Below, piece after piece: positions 17,331-25,633 of a stretch of DNA of 64,000 nucleotides (the first letter of the stretch is position 1; each line of letters starts with the position of its first letter). Under the pieces are notes generated by a model, which saw only the letters and a list, made by a program, of their open reading frames with translations, did no database searches and had not been told where the DNA came from. The position numbers and the translations under genes are program-made. The stretch comes from an uncultured Poribacteria bacterium (GTDB lineage Bacteria > Poribacteria > WGA-4E > PCPOR2b). The stretch spans positions 1,353,176-1,417,175 of the forward strand of contig OY282444.1 of NCBI GenBank assembly GCA_958296125.1, written 5' to 3'.

Positions 17331-18146
17331 CTATCTTCCGAATCGCCGCTCCCGATGGCTATAATCACGGATTGCTCGGAGAAAGTCGATTTTTCTGAAG
17401 CCGGGCCAATAGGTGTCGCAAAAGTAGTATTCCGAATACGCACTCTGCCAGAGCATGAAGCCACTGAGCCGAATCTCTCCGCTGGTTCGGATAATCAGAT
17501 CTGGGTCTGGCAGATTGGAGGTGTAGAGATGCGTGGTAATCTTATCTACATTCAGTTCCGCTGCTATTTGGTCAGGTGCTTTACCCTCCCCCAATTCCGA
17601 TTTTAGGTAATGACGGAACGCCTCAACGATTTCCTCACGTCCACCATAAGCCACAGCGACGTTGAGGATAAATTTATCGTAGTTCTTTGTCGCCTCCTCT
17701 ACACCGCGAATGGCTTCCTGAAGGCTCGGCGGCAGCAACTCGATTTTTCCCATGGGCCGAACCTTAATTTGATTGGTGTGGAGCCCTTCAATGGTGAGCA
17801 GCGATCGCATCTTTGTCTCAATGACATTGAAAATCTCTGCCACTTCATCCTCTTCGCGATTGACGAAGTTATCAAGAGAACAGATCCAGATTGAAACAAT
17901 TTTGACACCTAATTCGTCGCACCAATGGAGGACCTCCTCTAGCTTATCTCCGCCTTCGGAGTGTCCATACTGCCGCTTAACGGCATCAAAAAAGCCTTCC
18001 GTTTTCGCGTATCGACGGTTACCGTCAAGGATAACTCCGATATGATAAGGAATCTGCCACTGGCTGGCTTTCCGCTCAAGATGCTTCTGATAAAGGACGT
18101 AGAATAATTGCTTAATCTTCTTTTTAATAAATTGTAATGGCCGCAT
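17331..18146 (-). CDS. uppS: cis-prenyltransferase (undecaprenyl diphosphate synthase family)
   Basis: Adds isopentenyl units in cis to an allylic diphosphate, normally to make the undecaprenyl carrier for cell-wall sugars; 271 residues. The N-terminal helix is followed by HIGVILDGNRRYAK with the catalytic Asp41, FILNVAVAYGGREEIVEA, IIRTSGEIRLSGFMLWQSAY and a YWPGFRKIDFLRAI end with the final RERRFGR. The DGNRR form and the WICSLDNF segment (in place of YAFSSENW) are unlike the E. coli enzyme and closer to variants with other chain lengths, so the product length is not certain. The start at 18146 is favoured because the upstream gene ends at 18163; the longer frame overlaps it. Confidence 0.9.
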   Translation of the reverse strand: MRPLQFIKKKIKQLFYVLYQKHLERKASQWQIPYHIGVILDGNRRYAKTEGFFDAVKRQYGHSEGGDKLEEVLHWCDELGVKIVSIWICSLDNFVNREEDEVAEIFNVIETKMRSLLTIEGLHTNQIKVRPMGKIELLPPSLQEAIRGVEEATKNYDKFILNVAVAYGGREEIVEAFRHYLKSELGEGKAPDQIAAELNVDKITTHLYTSNLPDPDLIIRTSGEIRLSGFMLWQSAYSEYYFCDTYWPGFRKIDFLRAIRDYSHRERRFGR

Positions 18147-18162
18147 AATGGATAAATGTAGA

Positions 18163-19110
18163 TTAACGTGAGTTGTCGTCGGGGAGTTCAAACTCATTCA
18201 ACTCAAAATCCCCAGAAAACAGTAGATTGACGACTGATCCATTCGCTAATGTCCTATCGGTCAACAGATAGGTATACTGATATTTAACAACGCCGATATT
18301 CGGAACCACCCAATACTTCGCAGGTTCGTAGTTGGCCTCCTCCAGCGTTTGGAAATCATCAGATAATTTTAACGCTGGCAGTTGTGATAAACCGACAATT
18401 TCCTCCTCAACCAAGTAAGCATTATTGTAACTCCCGGCGGGCACTGTTACCGAGACATTTGTATTGATAACACGGCGGATTACCCGATTCGCTGGTGACG
18501 TTTTAGTCTCAAAGACAGCCCACTCTTTTCCAATCTGCAACGGAAAATCCCATAGAAGGCGTGGTGGGAAATGTTTCTGATGTAGCACAGGGTTATCAAG
18601 AAAGGAGACGAAAACATCAAACGCGGATTCGGTATAGGCTTGCGGCGTTTTCAAGAAGTAGGTTGAAAAAATAGGCAAATCGAACTCCAGAAAATCGGAG
18701 TCAATGCGATAATAGCGCGCATTTGCAGAAAGATGATCGACCGCTGCTCGGAAGAATCTTTCCTCCTCGCTCTGCTCTGTGAGAACGATTGCTCTGATTT
18801 CGCTGACGGTTGCCTGACGGTGGGTGAACCCGCTAATATCTCGTGTGCCTTCAATCCTGATTGTAAACGTCTCTTCTCGTAGGTCTAGGATGGTTTCTTC
18901 TTGCCCAGGGTCATACAATCCAAGTCCCACATTAAGATAGGTCCAGGCGGAGCCGTTGTTTGTGGGGAAGTCGGCGGCTTGAAATCCTTCGCTGGCAAGG
19001 GGCGACAGTTCGACTGCGCCGTGTGGGTCGATCAAACCCTCCTCACCACAACTGAAGATGGAAAGTAGGGCCAAAGAGAAAATAGATACAATAATCGTAT
19101 TTTTTATCAT
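18163..19110 (-). CDS. Predicted lipoprotein of unknown function
   Basis: A 315-residue exported protein with signal peptide MIKNTIIVSIFSLALLSIFS and a Cys right after it (IFSC-GEE), a weak but acceptable lipobox. The mature part is beta-rich with no catalytic motif I recognise; FPTNNGSAWTYLNVG near residue 50 resembles the start of a domain found in many secreted proteins of uncultured bacteria. It ends 16 bases before the prenyltransferase start, so the two are probably co-transcribed. I do not assign a function. Confidence 0.6.
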   Translation of the reverse strand: MIKNTIIVSIFSLALLSIFSCGEEGLIDPHGAVELSPLASEGFQAADFPTNNGSAWTYLNVGLGLYDPGQEETILDLREETFTIRIEGTRDISGFTHRQATVSEIRAIVLTEQSEEERFFRAAVDHLSANARYYRIDSDFLEFDLPIFSTYFLKTPQAYTESAFDVFVSFLDNPVLHQKHFPPRLLWDFPLQIGKEWAVFETKTSPANRVIRRVINTNVSVTVPAGSYNNAYLVEEEIVGLSQLPALKLSDDFQTLEEANYEPAKYWVVPNIGVVKYQYTYLLTDRTLANGSVVNLLFSGDFELNEFELPDDNSR

Positions 19111-19140
19111 CTTAAACAGATTCTCTAGGGTAAAGGAACG

Positions 19141-19330
19141 TAATTCACTCAAGTTGCCCCTTATAGGGCAGACCAACTTGGGTGAATGGCCCTAAAGCGA
19201 GCAAATCACCGCTCGCAGTCGATTGACAAATCTACTGCACACGCGCACGGTTGGCTTGGATATGTCTATCCAAACCGATCAGGACTGATAAATACCCTAA
19301 TTTCTAATAGGTAGCAACTCGGGTTAATTA
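19141..19330. mobile_element. Intergenic inverted-repeat element (TTAACTCAAGTTGCTA family)
   Basis: Left end TAATTCACTCAAGTTGC (from 19141) and right end GCAACTCGGGTTAATTA (to 19330) are imperfect inverted repeats of each other, about 24 bases with a few mismatches. Inside is a hairpin TTGGATATGTCTATCCAA (19253-19271 area), which has a near copy TTGGATATGACGATCCAA at about 7548-7566. The 190-base unit is non-coding and fills most of the gap between two minus-strand genes. Confidence 0.65.
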
Positions 19331-19342
19331 GGTTTCACGACT

Positions 19343-21724
19343 CTACTTCAGAATTGCCATCTTCTGCATGGAAACATAATCGCCAGCTTTCAGCACATAG
19401 AAGTAGACACCGCTAGCAGCCCGCTCTCCCGATTGGGTATGTCCATCCCAGTAGACTGCCTTTTCCTTAGTGATGTACTGTCCACGCTTTTTCATACCGA
19501 TGGGCAATGTCCTTACCAACTGTCCTGATATATTGTAGATTTCAACCGATACGGGGGAATCCTCCCCTAATTCGTAAGGGATCCAAACGTCCGGATTGAA
19601 CGGATTCGGGTAACTTTGCAGCAGCCGAGTCTGCATTGGCGCAGCGGCGGTATTCGGTGGATTAAAGACAGGGGTAATACCGTTTGGATCGATGCTTGGG
19701 GTGCCCATAATGCCAACTGCATCAACAGGCACAACGGCATAAAAGTAACGGGTGTCCTGCGGCTCAAAACGGGCATTGTCTACATCGATATCTTGAAATA
19801 TCGTCGTATCCTCAAAGTGCGTATCCGTTGCATTGACCCATCCGACGATGTTAATGTCAGCGTTGGGAATGCCGTTACCATTTCGATCGGCGGCATTCAG
19901 CACTTCCACAGCAGTCTGGAATGGCTGCGGGTCATCGGTTTCAATCAACGATGTATATCGCTTTCGGACAATGACCACTTCGCGAATATCCGTCAAATCT
20001 TCGAGCTGCCATTGCACACGCACGCTCGTGTCCCTCTCTTGCGAGACGATAGGTGTCGAAAGAGCACCGGCGGGCGGACGGCCCGCCATATAGCTCACAG
20101 CACCGCCAAAATAGTCACCGCCGGGGATAATGACCTGCTCGACATCTGGACGTACATTAATCAGGATGAGTGTAATCTTCTTAATATCACCCCCAAAGTC
20201 GTTAAATGTGATCTGTCCCTCCTGAGAACGCTGGTAAGTGAATGCCTCTCGAATCTCGTGCGTTCCATCCCGATTTTCAACGATAAACTTTGCGCCCCAA
20301 CCGCGCAAGCCATAGATATCGAGTCGATCCAATTCCCCCTGAATTTCAGCATGGTCTGTAAGGCTGAGGGAACTCATGTCAGTTGGGGCAATGTCGGCAC
20401 CATCAACCTTAATAGCAAATTCGTTCATCACAACGCCGGGGGTGGGTTCAAAAACAATATAGCGTGCCGAGAAGGGTTCCGGCATCGCCTCTGAATCCCA
20501 ATCAACGCGGACGGGATAGGTGTCGTGCACATCGTGCGGGTGAATGAGAACCGGTGGGAATCGGTGTCCATTGAAATAGTGCTTCCCATCATCACGGTCG
20601 TGGGTAAAATAGTTCCACTCGGTAAACGTCTTAAAGGCCTCAACCAGCGTTGTGCCATGGTCGGCAAAGACCTGCAAAAAGTTACCAAATTCGCGGTAAG
20701 AGCCACGCGTTGCCTCTCCATAAAACTGCCGAACAATATCAACATCGAATCGCTCCGCCATGTAAAACACCCAGATTACAGCCGCATATTCGTGCAAACC
20801 GACGCGGCTGTCGAGAGCGATGTCAGGCTGATCTAAAAAAATCCCAAGCTGTCTAGGGTAATAGTCATAAGCATCGGTCTCGCCAAGTTCATCAGGGTCG
20901 GGGATATCGTCGCGATCGTCAATCCGTCCGCCATCATACACTTTTGACTCAATCCATGTTGCTGAAGCCTCCATAAACCAGCCCGGCATACGTGCATTGT
21001 AGGCGAACTGAATTCCGTGCAGGAATTCATGTGCAGTGGTCGTTTCGATGAATCGGATGCCCTCTAACTTCCCGAAATAGTCGTATAGGCGGGAATTTAT
21101 TGCGAAATAGGGACCGAAGGTCACGACGGTGGGTAGTATCCGCCCGTTGTACCAATCTGTCGTTGTAAAACCGAGTGCCGGAAACTGAAACAGGTACACA
21201 TCATATTTATGGTTGCCGCCGTTTTCCGCAGCCCAAAAATCGTCAAAAGGCCTCTTAAACCCCATCAGATCAACCTCGACACGGAAAGATCGCTCGTGTG
21301 CCTCAGCACAAATATCAACGTAATCCGGCACACCGTTCATCGGATTCACATCTTCGAGCGGTGGCGCATGCGGACCGACAGTGGTATAGTGGAATCGGAA
21401 GTGAAGGGTATCAAACTTCTTTGGTAGATTAACGGAACTGTAGGGGCTGCCGGGCTGCCCCGGTCGCAGGAAAATCCCCTGAAACTCGCGCTGATAGACC
21501 GCTGGCAGGCGATTCCAGTTTTGGGCGAGGGTGTTGAAGGTGTCTGTAAAACACTCCTCAATTTCGCTGGGGACGTAACTCAACTTGGGATTGATATATT
21601 TTCGGGCAGTCCGAATGGTGCTATGCAACCCTGGATCGGGTGGGCGTGCATCGACAGATACGGACGTGGCAGCGAGAATTCCGAGGATCAATGACAGGAC
21701 TAGGAAAAATCTCAAATGGTTCAC
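19343..21724 (-). CDS. Secreted metallopeptidase-like protein with C-terminal NPFNP sorting-type domain
   Basis: A 793-residue exported protein. It has a signal peptide (about 1-26, ending SVDARPP) and a catalytic region with TTAHEFLHGIQFAYNAR, an HExxH zinc motif, followed by PGWFMEASATWIES with a candidate third-ligand Glu as in gluzincins. Next come beta-sandwich domains with a fibronectin-like stretch (VRVQWQLEDLTDIREVVIVR) and a C-terminal FlgD-like tail LLQSYPNPFNPDVWIPYEL to GVYFYVLKAGDY. The plan resembles the MXAN_6640 group of putative metalloproteases; the activity is inferred. The C-terminal tail is the kind that Poribacteria and relatives use on surface or secreted proteins and is shared with the product of 22236-24581. 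Confidence 0.8.
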   Translation of the reverse strand: MNHLRFFLVLSLILGILAATSVSVDARPPDPGLHSTIRTARKYINPKLSYVPSEIEECFTDTFNTLAQNWNRLPAVYQREFQGIFLRPGQPGSPYSSVNLPKKFDTLHFRFHYTTVGPHAPPLEDVNPMNGVPDYVDICAEAHERSFRVEVDLMGFKRPFDDFWAAENGGNHKYDVYLFQFPALGFTTTDWYNGRILPTVVTFGPYFAINSRLYDYFGKLEGIRFIETTTAHEFLHGIQFAYNARMPGWFMEASATWIESKVYDGGRIDDRDDIPDPDELGETDAYDYYPRQLGIFLDQPDIALDSRVGLHEYAAVIWVFYMAERFDVDIVRQFYGEATRGSYREFGNFLQVFADHGTTLVEAFKTFTEWNYFTHDRDDGKHYFNGHRFPPVLIHPHDVHDTYPVRVDWDSEAMPEPFSARYIVFEPTPGVVMNEFAIKVDGADIAPTDMSSLSLTDHAEIQGELDRLDIYGLRGWGAKFIVENRDGTHEIREAFTYQRSQEGQITFNDFGGDIKKITLILINVRPDVEQVIIPGGDYFGGAVSYMAGRPPAGALSTPIVSQERDTSVRVQWQLEDLTDIREVVIVRKRYTSLIETDDPQPFQTAVEVLNAADRNGNGIPNADINIVGWVNATDTHFEDTTIFQDIDVDNARFEPQDTRYFYAVVPVDAVGIMGTPSIDPNGITPVFNPPNTAAAPMQTRLLQSYPNPFNPDVWIPYELGEDSPVSVEIYNISGQLVRTLPIGMKKRGQYITKEKAVYWDGHTQSGERAASGVYFYVLKAGDYVSMQKMAILK

Positions 21725-21782
21725 TTACATTCCTCTAAATCACATTATTTTGGGGTGCGCCGATCATATCTATAGCTTGACA

Positions 21783-21812
21783 ATAATAACATCTTGTCCC
21801 TCTTTTTGTCAA
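21783..21812 (-). promoter_or_regulatory. Promoter of the metallopeptidase gene
   Basis: On the minus strand TTGACA (21807-21812), an 18-base spacer and TATTAT (21783-21788), about 60 bases before the ATG at 21724. Confidence 0.55.
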
Positions 21813-21903
21813 CAACTTTGGGGCACAGGTATAGGGGAATTGCATCTGTTATAGAAATTAGGCAGTTGAGCAATCTGAACGTTGGGTAAAATCCCCGCGT
21901 GGC

Positions 21904-21992
21904 GTAGGAGGTCGGGATTTGGAAATCCCTCCCACGGCGATGTGTGTCGGGATTCGGAAATCCATCCTACGGGAGAACTAAATGACCCTAGG
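21904..21992. repeat. Dispersed GGGATTTGGAAATCCC repeat, two units
   Basis: Unit one is GTAGGAGGTCGGGATTTGGA and on to AATCCCTCCCAC, a perfect hairpin GGGATTTGGAAATCCC. Unit two is TGTCGGGATTCGGAAATCC and on to CCTACGGGAGAACTAAATGA. The outer parts match the repeat at 5156-5240. Confidence 0.65.
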
Positions 21993-22056
21993 GCATAGGT
22001 TAGGACAATCAGATTAAGGTTTTCGCTTTTCCCTGCTTTTCCCTATTTGCCTCCTA

Positions 22057-22065
22057 TGTTATAAT
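22057..22065 (+). promoter_or_regulatory. Extended -10 promoter before the propeller/IPT gene
   Basis: TGTTATAAT gives the extended -10 form TGnTATAAT. No good -35 is visible at the normal distance. The ATG follows about 170 bases later. Confidence 0.45.
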
Positions 22066-22235
22066 GAGATGCTCCATCGTTCAAAAAATGAACATCACTG
22101 TTCGCTATCAGCACAGCCGCTTGGACCGGCATCACACCGCTACAGATTATACAGGCATCGTGATTCGGCATGAAAATTGCTCTCCGTTATAGCGATTGAA
22201 ATTACTCTTCGCAAATAACATGAACATGGAGGGAA

Positions 22236-24581
22236 ATGATGCAAACTCGATGTTTAATCAAAGTTGCTGTTGCAGTGCTTGTTATGGGAACGTTTACGGG
22301 ACTGAAACCCGCGTGGGGAGCGAACAACTGGATACAGCTCGATGATGGACTAGCAATGGGAGGGGCTTACGCACTTGCAGCCCACGAACCTAGACTTTAC
22401 GCCGGAGGCGATAACGGTGTCTTCGTTTCTGAGGACGGTGGAAACAGCTGGTTGCCAACTTCGTTCAATAATCCAGTTAGCACACTGACGGTTGATAGGG
22501 ACACTGTCTATGCGGGCACATGGGGCTCAGGTGTTTTCCGATCCGATGATGCTGGGATGACTTGGAAACCGATTCGGAACGGATTGCGCTTTCATGAACA
22601 CAAAGACGGAACACGCTATTACAGCACCGTGCGTCATATCCTTATCACGGACAACAATATTATCAATGTGATGTACCATAATGGCACCTATACATCAACG
22701 GACCGTGGGGAGACATGGCACGACATTTCAGCGGAGTGGTTGAAGGGTAATAGTATCTACTCTATGACGGAGTTTGGCGGCTATCTTTGGAGTGCAGTGT
22801 CGATCGGTATGCTTCGTTCACCTGACAGTGGCAAGACATGGGAAGGGATCCACCCTTTTGATTATGGTCGTGTAGACGACTGGGCAGTACTCAACGGACG
22901 GTTGTACGTTGTCGGTCAAGCTGGTGTTGGATTCTGGAACGAGACCGCGCGGACTTGGGAATACCCAATGGTTGGGCTTCCAACTGATCGCTTTGAAAAC
23001 CCAAATGAGTTGTCGTATGTTTTCACCTACGCTGTTCACGGTGGTCAATTGTTCGCCGGATTGGACTCACACGGCGTTTATGTCTTTGATTTGCAGTCAG
23101 AGACTTGGTCGTCCGTCGGTCTGGAAGGACACTCTATTTCTTCTCTCCTATCGCACGGGTCGGTACTCTATGCGAGCGCAAGTGACGGTATCTACTACTT
23201 AGCCAGAGTCACAACAATCTCCCCTCAAGTGGGACACGTCGAAGGCGGCGAACCCATCGCGATTTTTGGAAGAGATTTTCCATCTGGAACAACTGTTGCG
23301 ATTGACGGACGGTCATTGACGGACCTAGAGGTGACCCATACGTTGATAACGGGGCTCACACCACCGGGAGTCGTTGGTGAAGCAGATATTGAGGTTCGCT
23401 TTCCAGATAGTAGCAACTTGCTCGCTGAAAGGCAGAAATTTCTTTACACGAACACCCCATTGATAACGCTGACAATGGCCCCAACAAACGGACCTCTGAT
23501 GGGAGGAGAGACAGGCATTGTAACTGGCAGCGCTTTCGCCCCTGATGCAGTGGTAAAAATTGGGGCTAACCCGGCAACAGATATCGTCGTCACGCCAACG
23601 TTGATTCATTTCACAATTCCACCTAGCGCGGTCGGAACGGTAGATGTCACCATAACGAACCCGGATGGAAGGGAGTGGATTTTAGAGAAAGGGTACACCT
23701 ACAATCCATTACCTCCGCCGGTCATTCACGCGATTTACCCCATCGAAGGGTCTAATGCCGGAGGCACGGAGCTAACCATCAAAGGGAATAACTTCCGCGA
23801 TGGAGCCGTAGTCATCGTCGGTGAGATACAAGTCAAACAGTTGGACAACCTCTCGCTAACCAAAATTCGCTTAAAGACACCGTCATCGCCCCTTGGTAAC
23901 AAAGACGTTCGTGTGGTCAATCCCGATGGTCAACAGGTCGTGCAAAAACGAGCATTTACCTATAAGGTGCCTCTAACCATTACCAGCATTACCCCCAATG
24001 TGGGACCTATGAAAGGTGGAACGCTGGTGACTATCGTTGGAACAGGGTTTCGCGTCAGCCCCTGGAGCACTGAGGTCACCATTGGCGGCAGCCCTGTCTC
24101 AGCTGTCACCGACACGGCATTGACAGAATTGAGGGTCAGGACACCGGAGGCATTGACCCCTGGAGCGAAGGATGTTGTCGTAAGGAACACCAACGGGGAT
24201 GAAGCTACACTTAAAGGGGGGTTCACCTATGATGATTTATTGGTAGTTGAAACGCAAGGGAAGTTGTTGACCACCCTGGGTTACGTGAAACAGACCCGTT
24301 TACTGCAAAATTATCCCAACCCGTTCAACCCCGAAACTTGGATACCTTACCAACTGGCAACGGAAACCGATGTTACCGTCGTCATCTACGACAGCGGAGG
24401 CCAACGGGTGCACACACTTAAATTGGGAACTCAGTCACCGGGTTTATACCTCACCCAAGAGAAAGCAGCATATTGGGATGGGCGGAGTGATACCGGGGAA
24501 TGGGTTTCCAGCGGCACGTATTTCTACCGCTTGCAAGCGGGGGGTTACTCGGCAGCGAAGAAAATGATTATACTGAAGTAG
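22236..24581 (+). CDS. Secreted propeller/IPT-repeat protein with C-terminal NPFNP tail
   Basis: A 781-residue exported protein. The signal peptide (about 1-29, ending LKPAWG) is followed by a seven-blade-like propeller of sialidase/YCF48 type, with Asp-box motifs such as SEDGGNSW, SDDAGMTW, STDRGETW and SPDSGKTW. Four IPT/TIG immunoglobulin-like repeats follow, each with a P-x-x-G-x-x-x-GG signature (GHVEGGEPIAIFGRDF, GPLMGG, GSNAGGTELTIKG, GPMKGGTLVTIVG). It ends in LLQNYPNPFNPETWIPYQLA, an FlgD-like region and a final KKMIILK. This is an adhesin or surface-binding architecture, with no enzyme residues identified. GGAGG is 4 bases before the ATG at 22236 and 7 before the ATG at 22239, so the latter may be the true start. 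Confidence 0.82.
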   Translation: MMQTRCLIKVAVAVLVMGTFTGLKPAWGANNWIQLDDGLAMGGAYALAAHEPRLYAGGDNGVFVSEDGGNSWLPTSFNNPVSTLTVDRDTVYAGTWGSGVFRSDDAGMTWKPIRNGLRFHEHKDGTRYYSTVRHILITDNNIINVMYHNGTYTSTDRGETWHDISAEWLKGNSIYSMTEFGGYLWSAVSIGMLRSPDSGKTWEGIHPFDYGRVDDWAVLNGRLYVVGQAGVGFWNETARTWEYPMVGLPTDRFENPNELSYVFTYAVHGGQLFAGLDSHGVYVFDLQSETWSSVGLEGHSISSLLSHGSVLYASASDGIYYLARVTTISPQVGHVEGGEPIAIFGRDFPSGTTVAIDGRSLTDLEVTHTLITGLTPPGVVGEADIEVRFPDSSNLLAERQKFLYTNTPLITLTMAPTNGPLMGGETGIVTGSAFAPDAVVKIGANPATDIVVTPTLIHFTIPPSAVGTVDVTITNPDGREWILEKGYTYNPLPPPVIHAIYPIEGSNAGGTELTIKGNNFRDGAVVIVGEIQVKQLDNLSLTKIRLKTPSSPLGNKDVRVVNPDGQQVVQKRAFTYKVPLTITSITPNVGPMKGGTLVTIVGTGFRVSPWSTEVTIGGSPVSAVTDTALTELRVRTPEALTPGAKDVVVRNTNGDEATLKGGFTYDDLLVVETQGKLLTTLGYVKQTRLLQNYPNPFNPETWIPYQLATETDVTVVIYDSGGQRVHTLKLGTQSPGLYLTQEKAAYWDGRSDTGEWVSSGTYFYRLQAGGYSAAKKMIILK

Positions 24582-24683
24582 GATACTCGGAGGAGCCATC
24601 CCTTAACTCACTCACAACGTAAGTTTCCAGCTGTCATCCCAAAGGGTTTTGGATCGGGCTAGGCAGTTCCGCCCCCACGGTTA

Positions 24684-24733
24684 GGGTGTAGTGTGTTTTG
24701 ATACACATATCGTCCTGCCCCGATAAGATCGGG
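24684..24733. repeat. Dispersed repeat GGTGTAGTGTGTTTTGATAC plus CCCGATAAGATCGGG hairpin
   Basis: Bases 24684-24715 match 31074-31105 at 27 of 32 positions and end in ACACATATCGTCC. They are followed at 24719-24733 by the perfect palindrome CCCGATAAGATCGGG, also at 16154-16168 and 39510-39524. It lies just after the selenoprotein gene stop on the minus strand, so the hairpin may also help end that transcript. Confidence 0.6.
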
Positions 24734-24744
24734 ATTCAAAGCAA

Positions 24745-25482
24745 CTAGGGGGTGAACGTTTCAAGAAGGGGAAGGGGTTGGTTATCCTGTAAAAGAGCGA
24801 GCGCAGCTGAGATAATCTTATGGTGTAGGGCGGGGTTGTTCGGCTCGCCAAGGGGATAGCCGAAGCAATATGGCACAGCCAAGGCTCGGGGCGGCTTGAC
24901 CTGCTCAGTAATACTCCGAACCAAAGTAATCGAAACGGTTGAGATACCAACCGCCTCGATTGCACGCTGGATCAGCCCAACGGACTGATTACACAGCGGT
25001 CAGACGGGGGTCAGAAAGGCGACATCAACGCCATCCGATTTGAGGTGCCCCCCAACCTCCGGGGCGGTGCGTTTAATTAAACGTCCCGGAGCAGTTTGTG
25101 ACCCCATAAAGCTGAAATGTCGATCGTTGAGCTGCCCGATTTTGCCTGTCTGTTCTAGCTCTCGAAAGCGGTCGATCGGAAACACCAGATTCCGATCTGT
25201 AAAGCTGCCGGTCTGATCGTATGCTGTGCTTCTGTGTGCAACTGTCAATGCCTGCACATTAACTGTGTTGGGGATTTCACGATAGGAGTAATCGCCGCCT
25301 TTGAAGTGATCATCGAACGGCTCCTGAGACGCTGTATACAAACCAGCGGTCGTGACTAAGGCAACTCGACACTCCGCTAATGGTCGCTGTAATGGGGTGT
25401 GCGGCGTTGTGTCGTAACGCCGATAGCGATAGAGTTTCATGAAGGTGCGAAGTTTGAAATCGAGTTCGTCAAAAGATGCCAT
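24745..25482 (-). CDS. Selenoprotein of the PrdB/GrdB (D-proline/glycine reductase selenoprotein) type, in-frame UGA read as Sec
   Basis: Reading the UGA at 25000-25002 as selenocysteine gives a 245-residue protein with Sec161. Before it: an N-terminal region with ALVTTAGLYTASQEPFD, GGDYSYREIPNTVN, FPIDRFRELEQTGKIG and HLKSDGVDVAFLTPV. After it: UPLCNQSVGLIQRAIEAVGI, then RALAVPYCFGYPLGEPNNPA and a normal TAG at 24745-24747. This follows the D-proline reductase PrdB and glycine reductase GrdB family, including the UxxC redox motif, the IQRAIEAAGI helix and the GEPNNP end. The reductase partner (PrdA-type) is not nearby, so the substrate is unknown. The start at 25482 has AAGGAG eight bases upstream. 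Ordinary calling would truncate the protein at its active site. Confidence 0.88.
24965..24998 (-). promoter_or_regulatory. Candidate bacterial SECIS hairpin for the PrdB-like gene
   Basis: Directly after the UGA the minus-strand RNA can fold as lower stem CGCUG/CAGCG, asymmetric bulge UGUA against C, upper stem AUCAG/CUGAU plus U-G, C-G, C-G, and an apical GUU loop. The loop lies about 18 bases past the UGA, in the range of known bacterial SECIS elements, and is read as codons at the same time. Drawn by eye. Confidence 0.6.
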
Positions 25483-25551
25483 GATTGGTTCTCCTTCTGC
25501 ATCGCCCAAGCCATACGCAGGTTAATACTTTCAGCCAGATCCCTTATGTCA

Positions 25552-25587
25552 ATTATAGCATTAATCGAGTTGATGAGAAGTCAACTC
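25552..25587 (-). promoter_or_regulatory. Promoter and operator-like palindrome of the selenoprotein gene
   Basis: On the minus strand there is an extended -10, TGCTATAAT (TATAAT at 25552-25557). Overlapping the -35 area is a perfect 7-base inverted repeat GAGTTGA-n7-TCAACTC (25567-25587), which could bind a regulator and would lie between the selenoprotein gene and the divergent Ldh-family gene. Confidence 0.5.
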
Positions 25588-25633
25588 TTTTTCATTTGAA
25601 CACGGATTATTTCCCAAGTCGAGGTATTCGATA

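Larger units (their letters stand above)
21725..22235. other. Intergenic region between divergent secreted-protein genes
   Basis: The 511 bases between the two divergent genes contain a minus-strand promoter (21783-21812), the two hairpin units of a dispersed repeat (21904-21992) and an extended -10 for the plus-strand gene (22057-22065). I see no gene in it. Confidence 0.6.

Noticed and set aside
19616-20494. Long plus-strand frame opposite the metallopeptidase gene
   Set aside because: It lies fully antisense to a gene with signal peptide, HExxH and conserved tail. The translated sequence shows no domain.
24681-24965. Minus-strand open frame of 94 codons after the PrdB-like UGA
   Set aside because: It is in another frame from the selenoprotein and its product has no family features, while the read-through frame is conserved in pattern.
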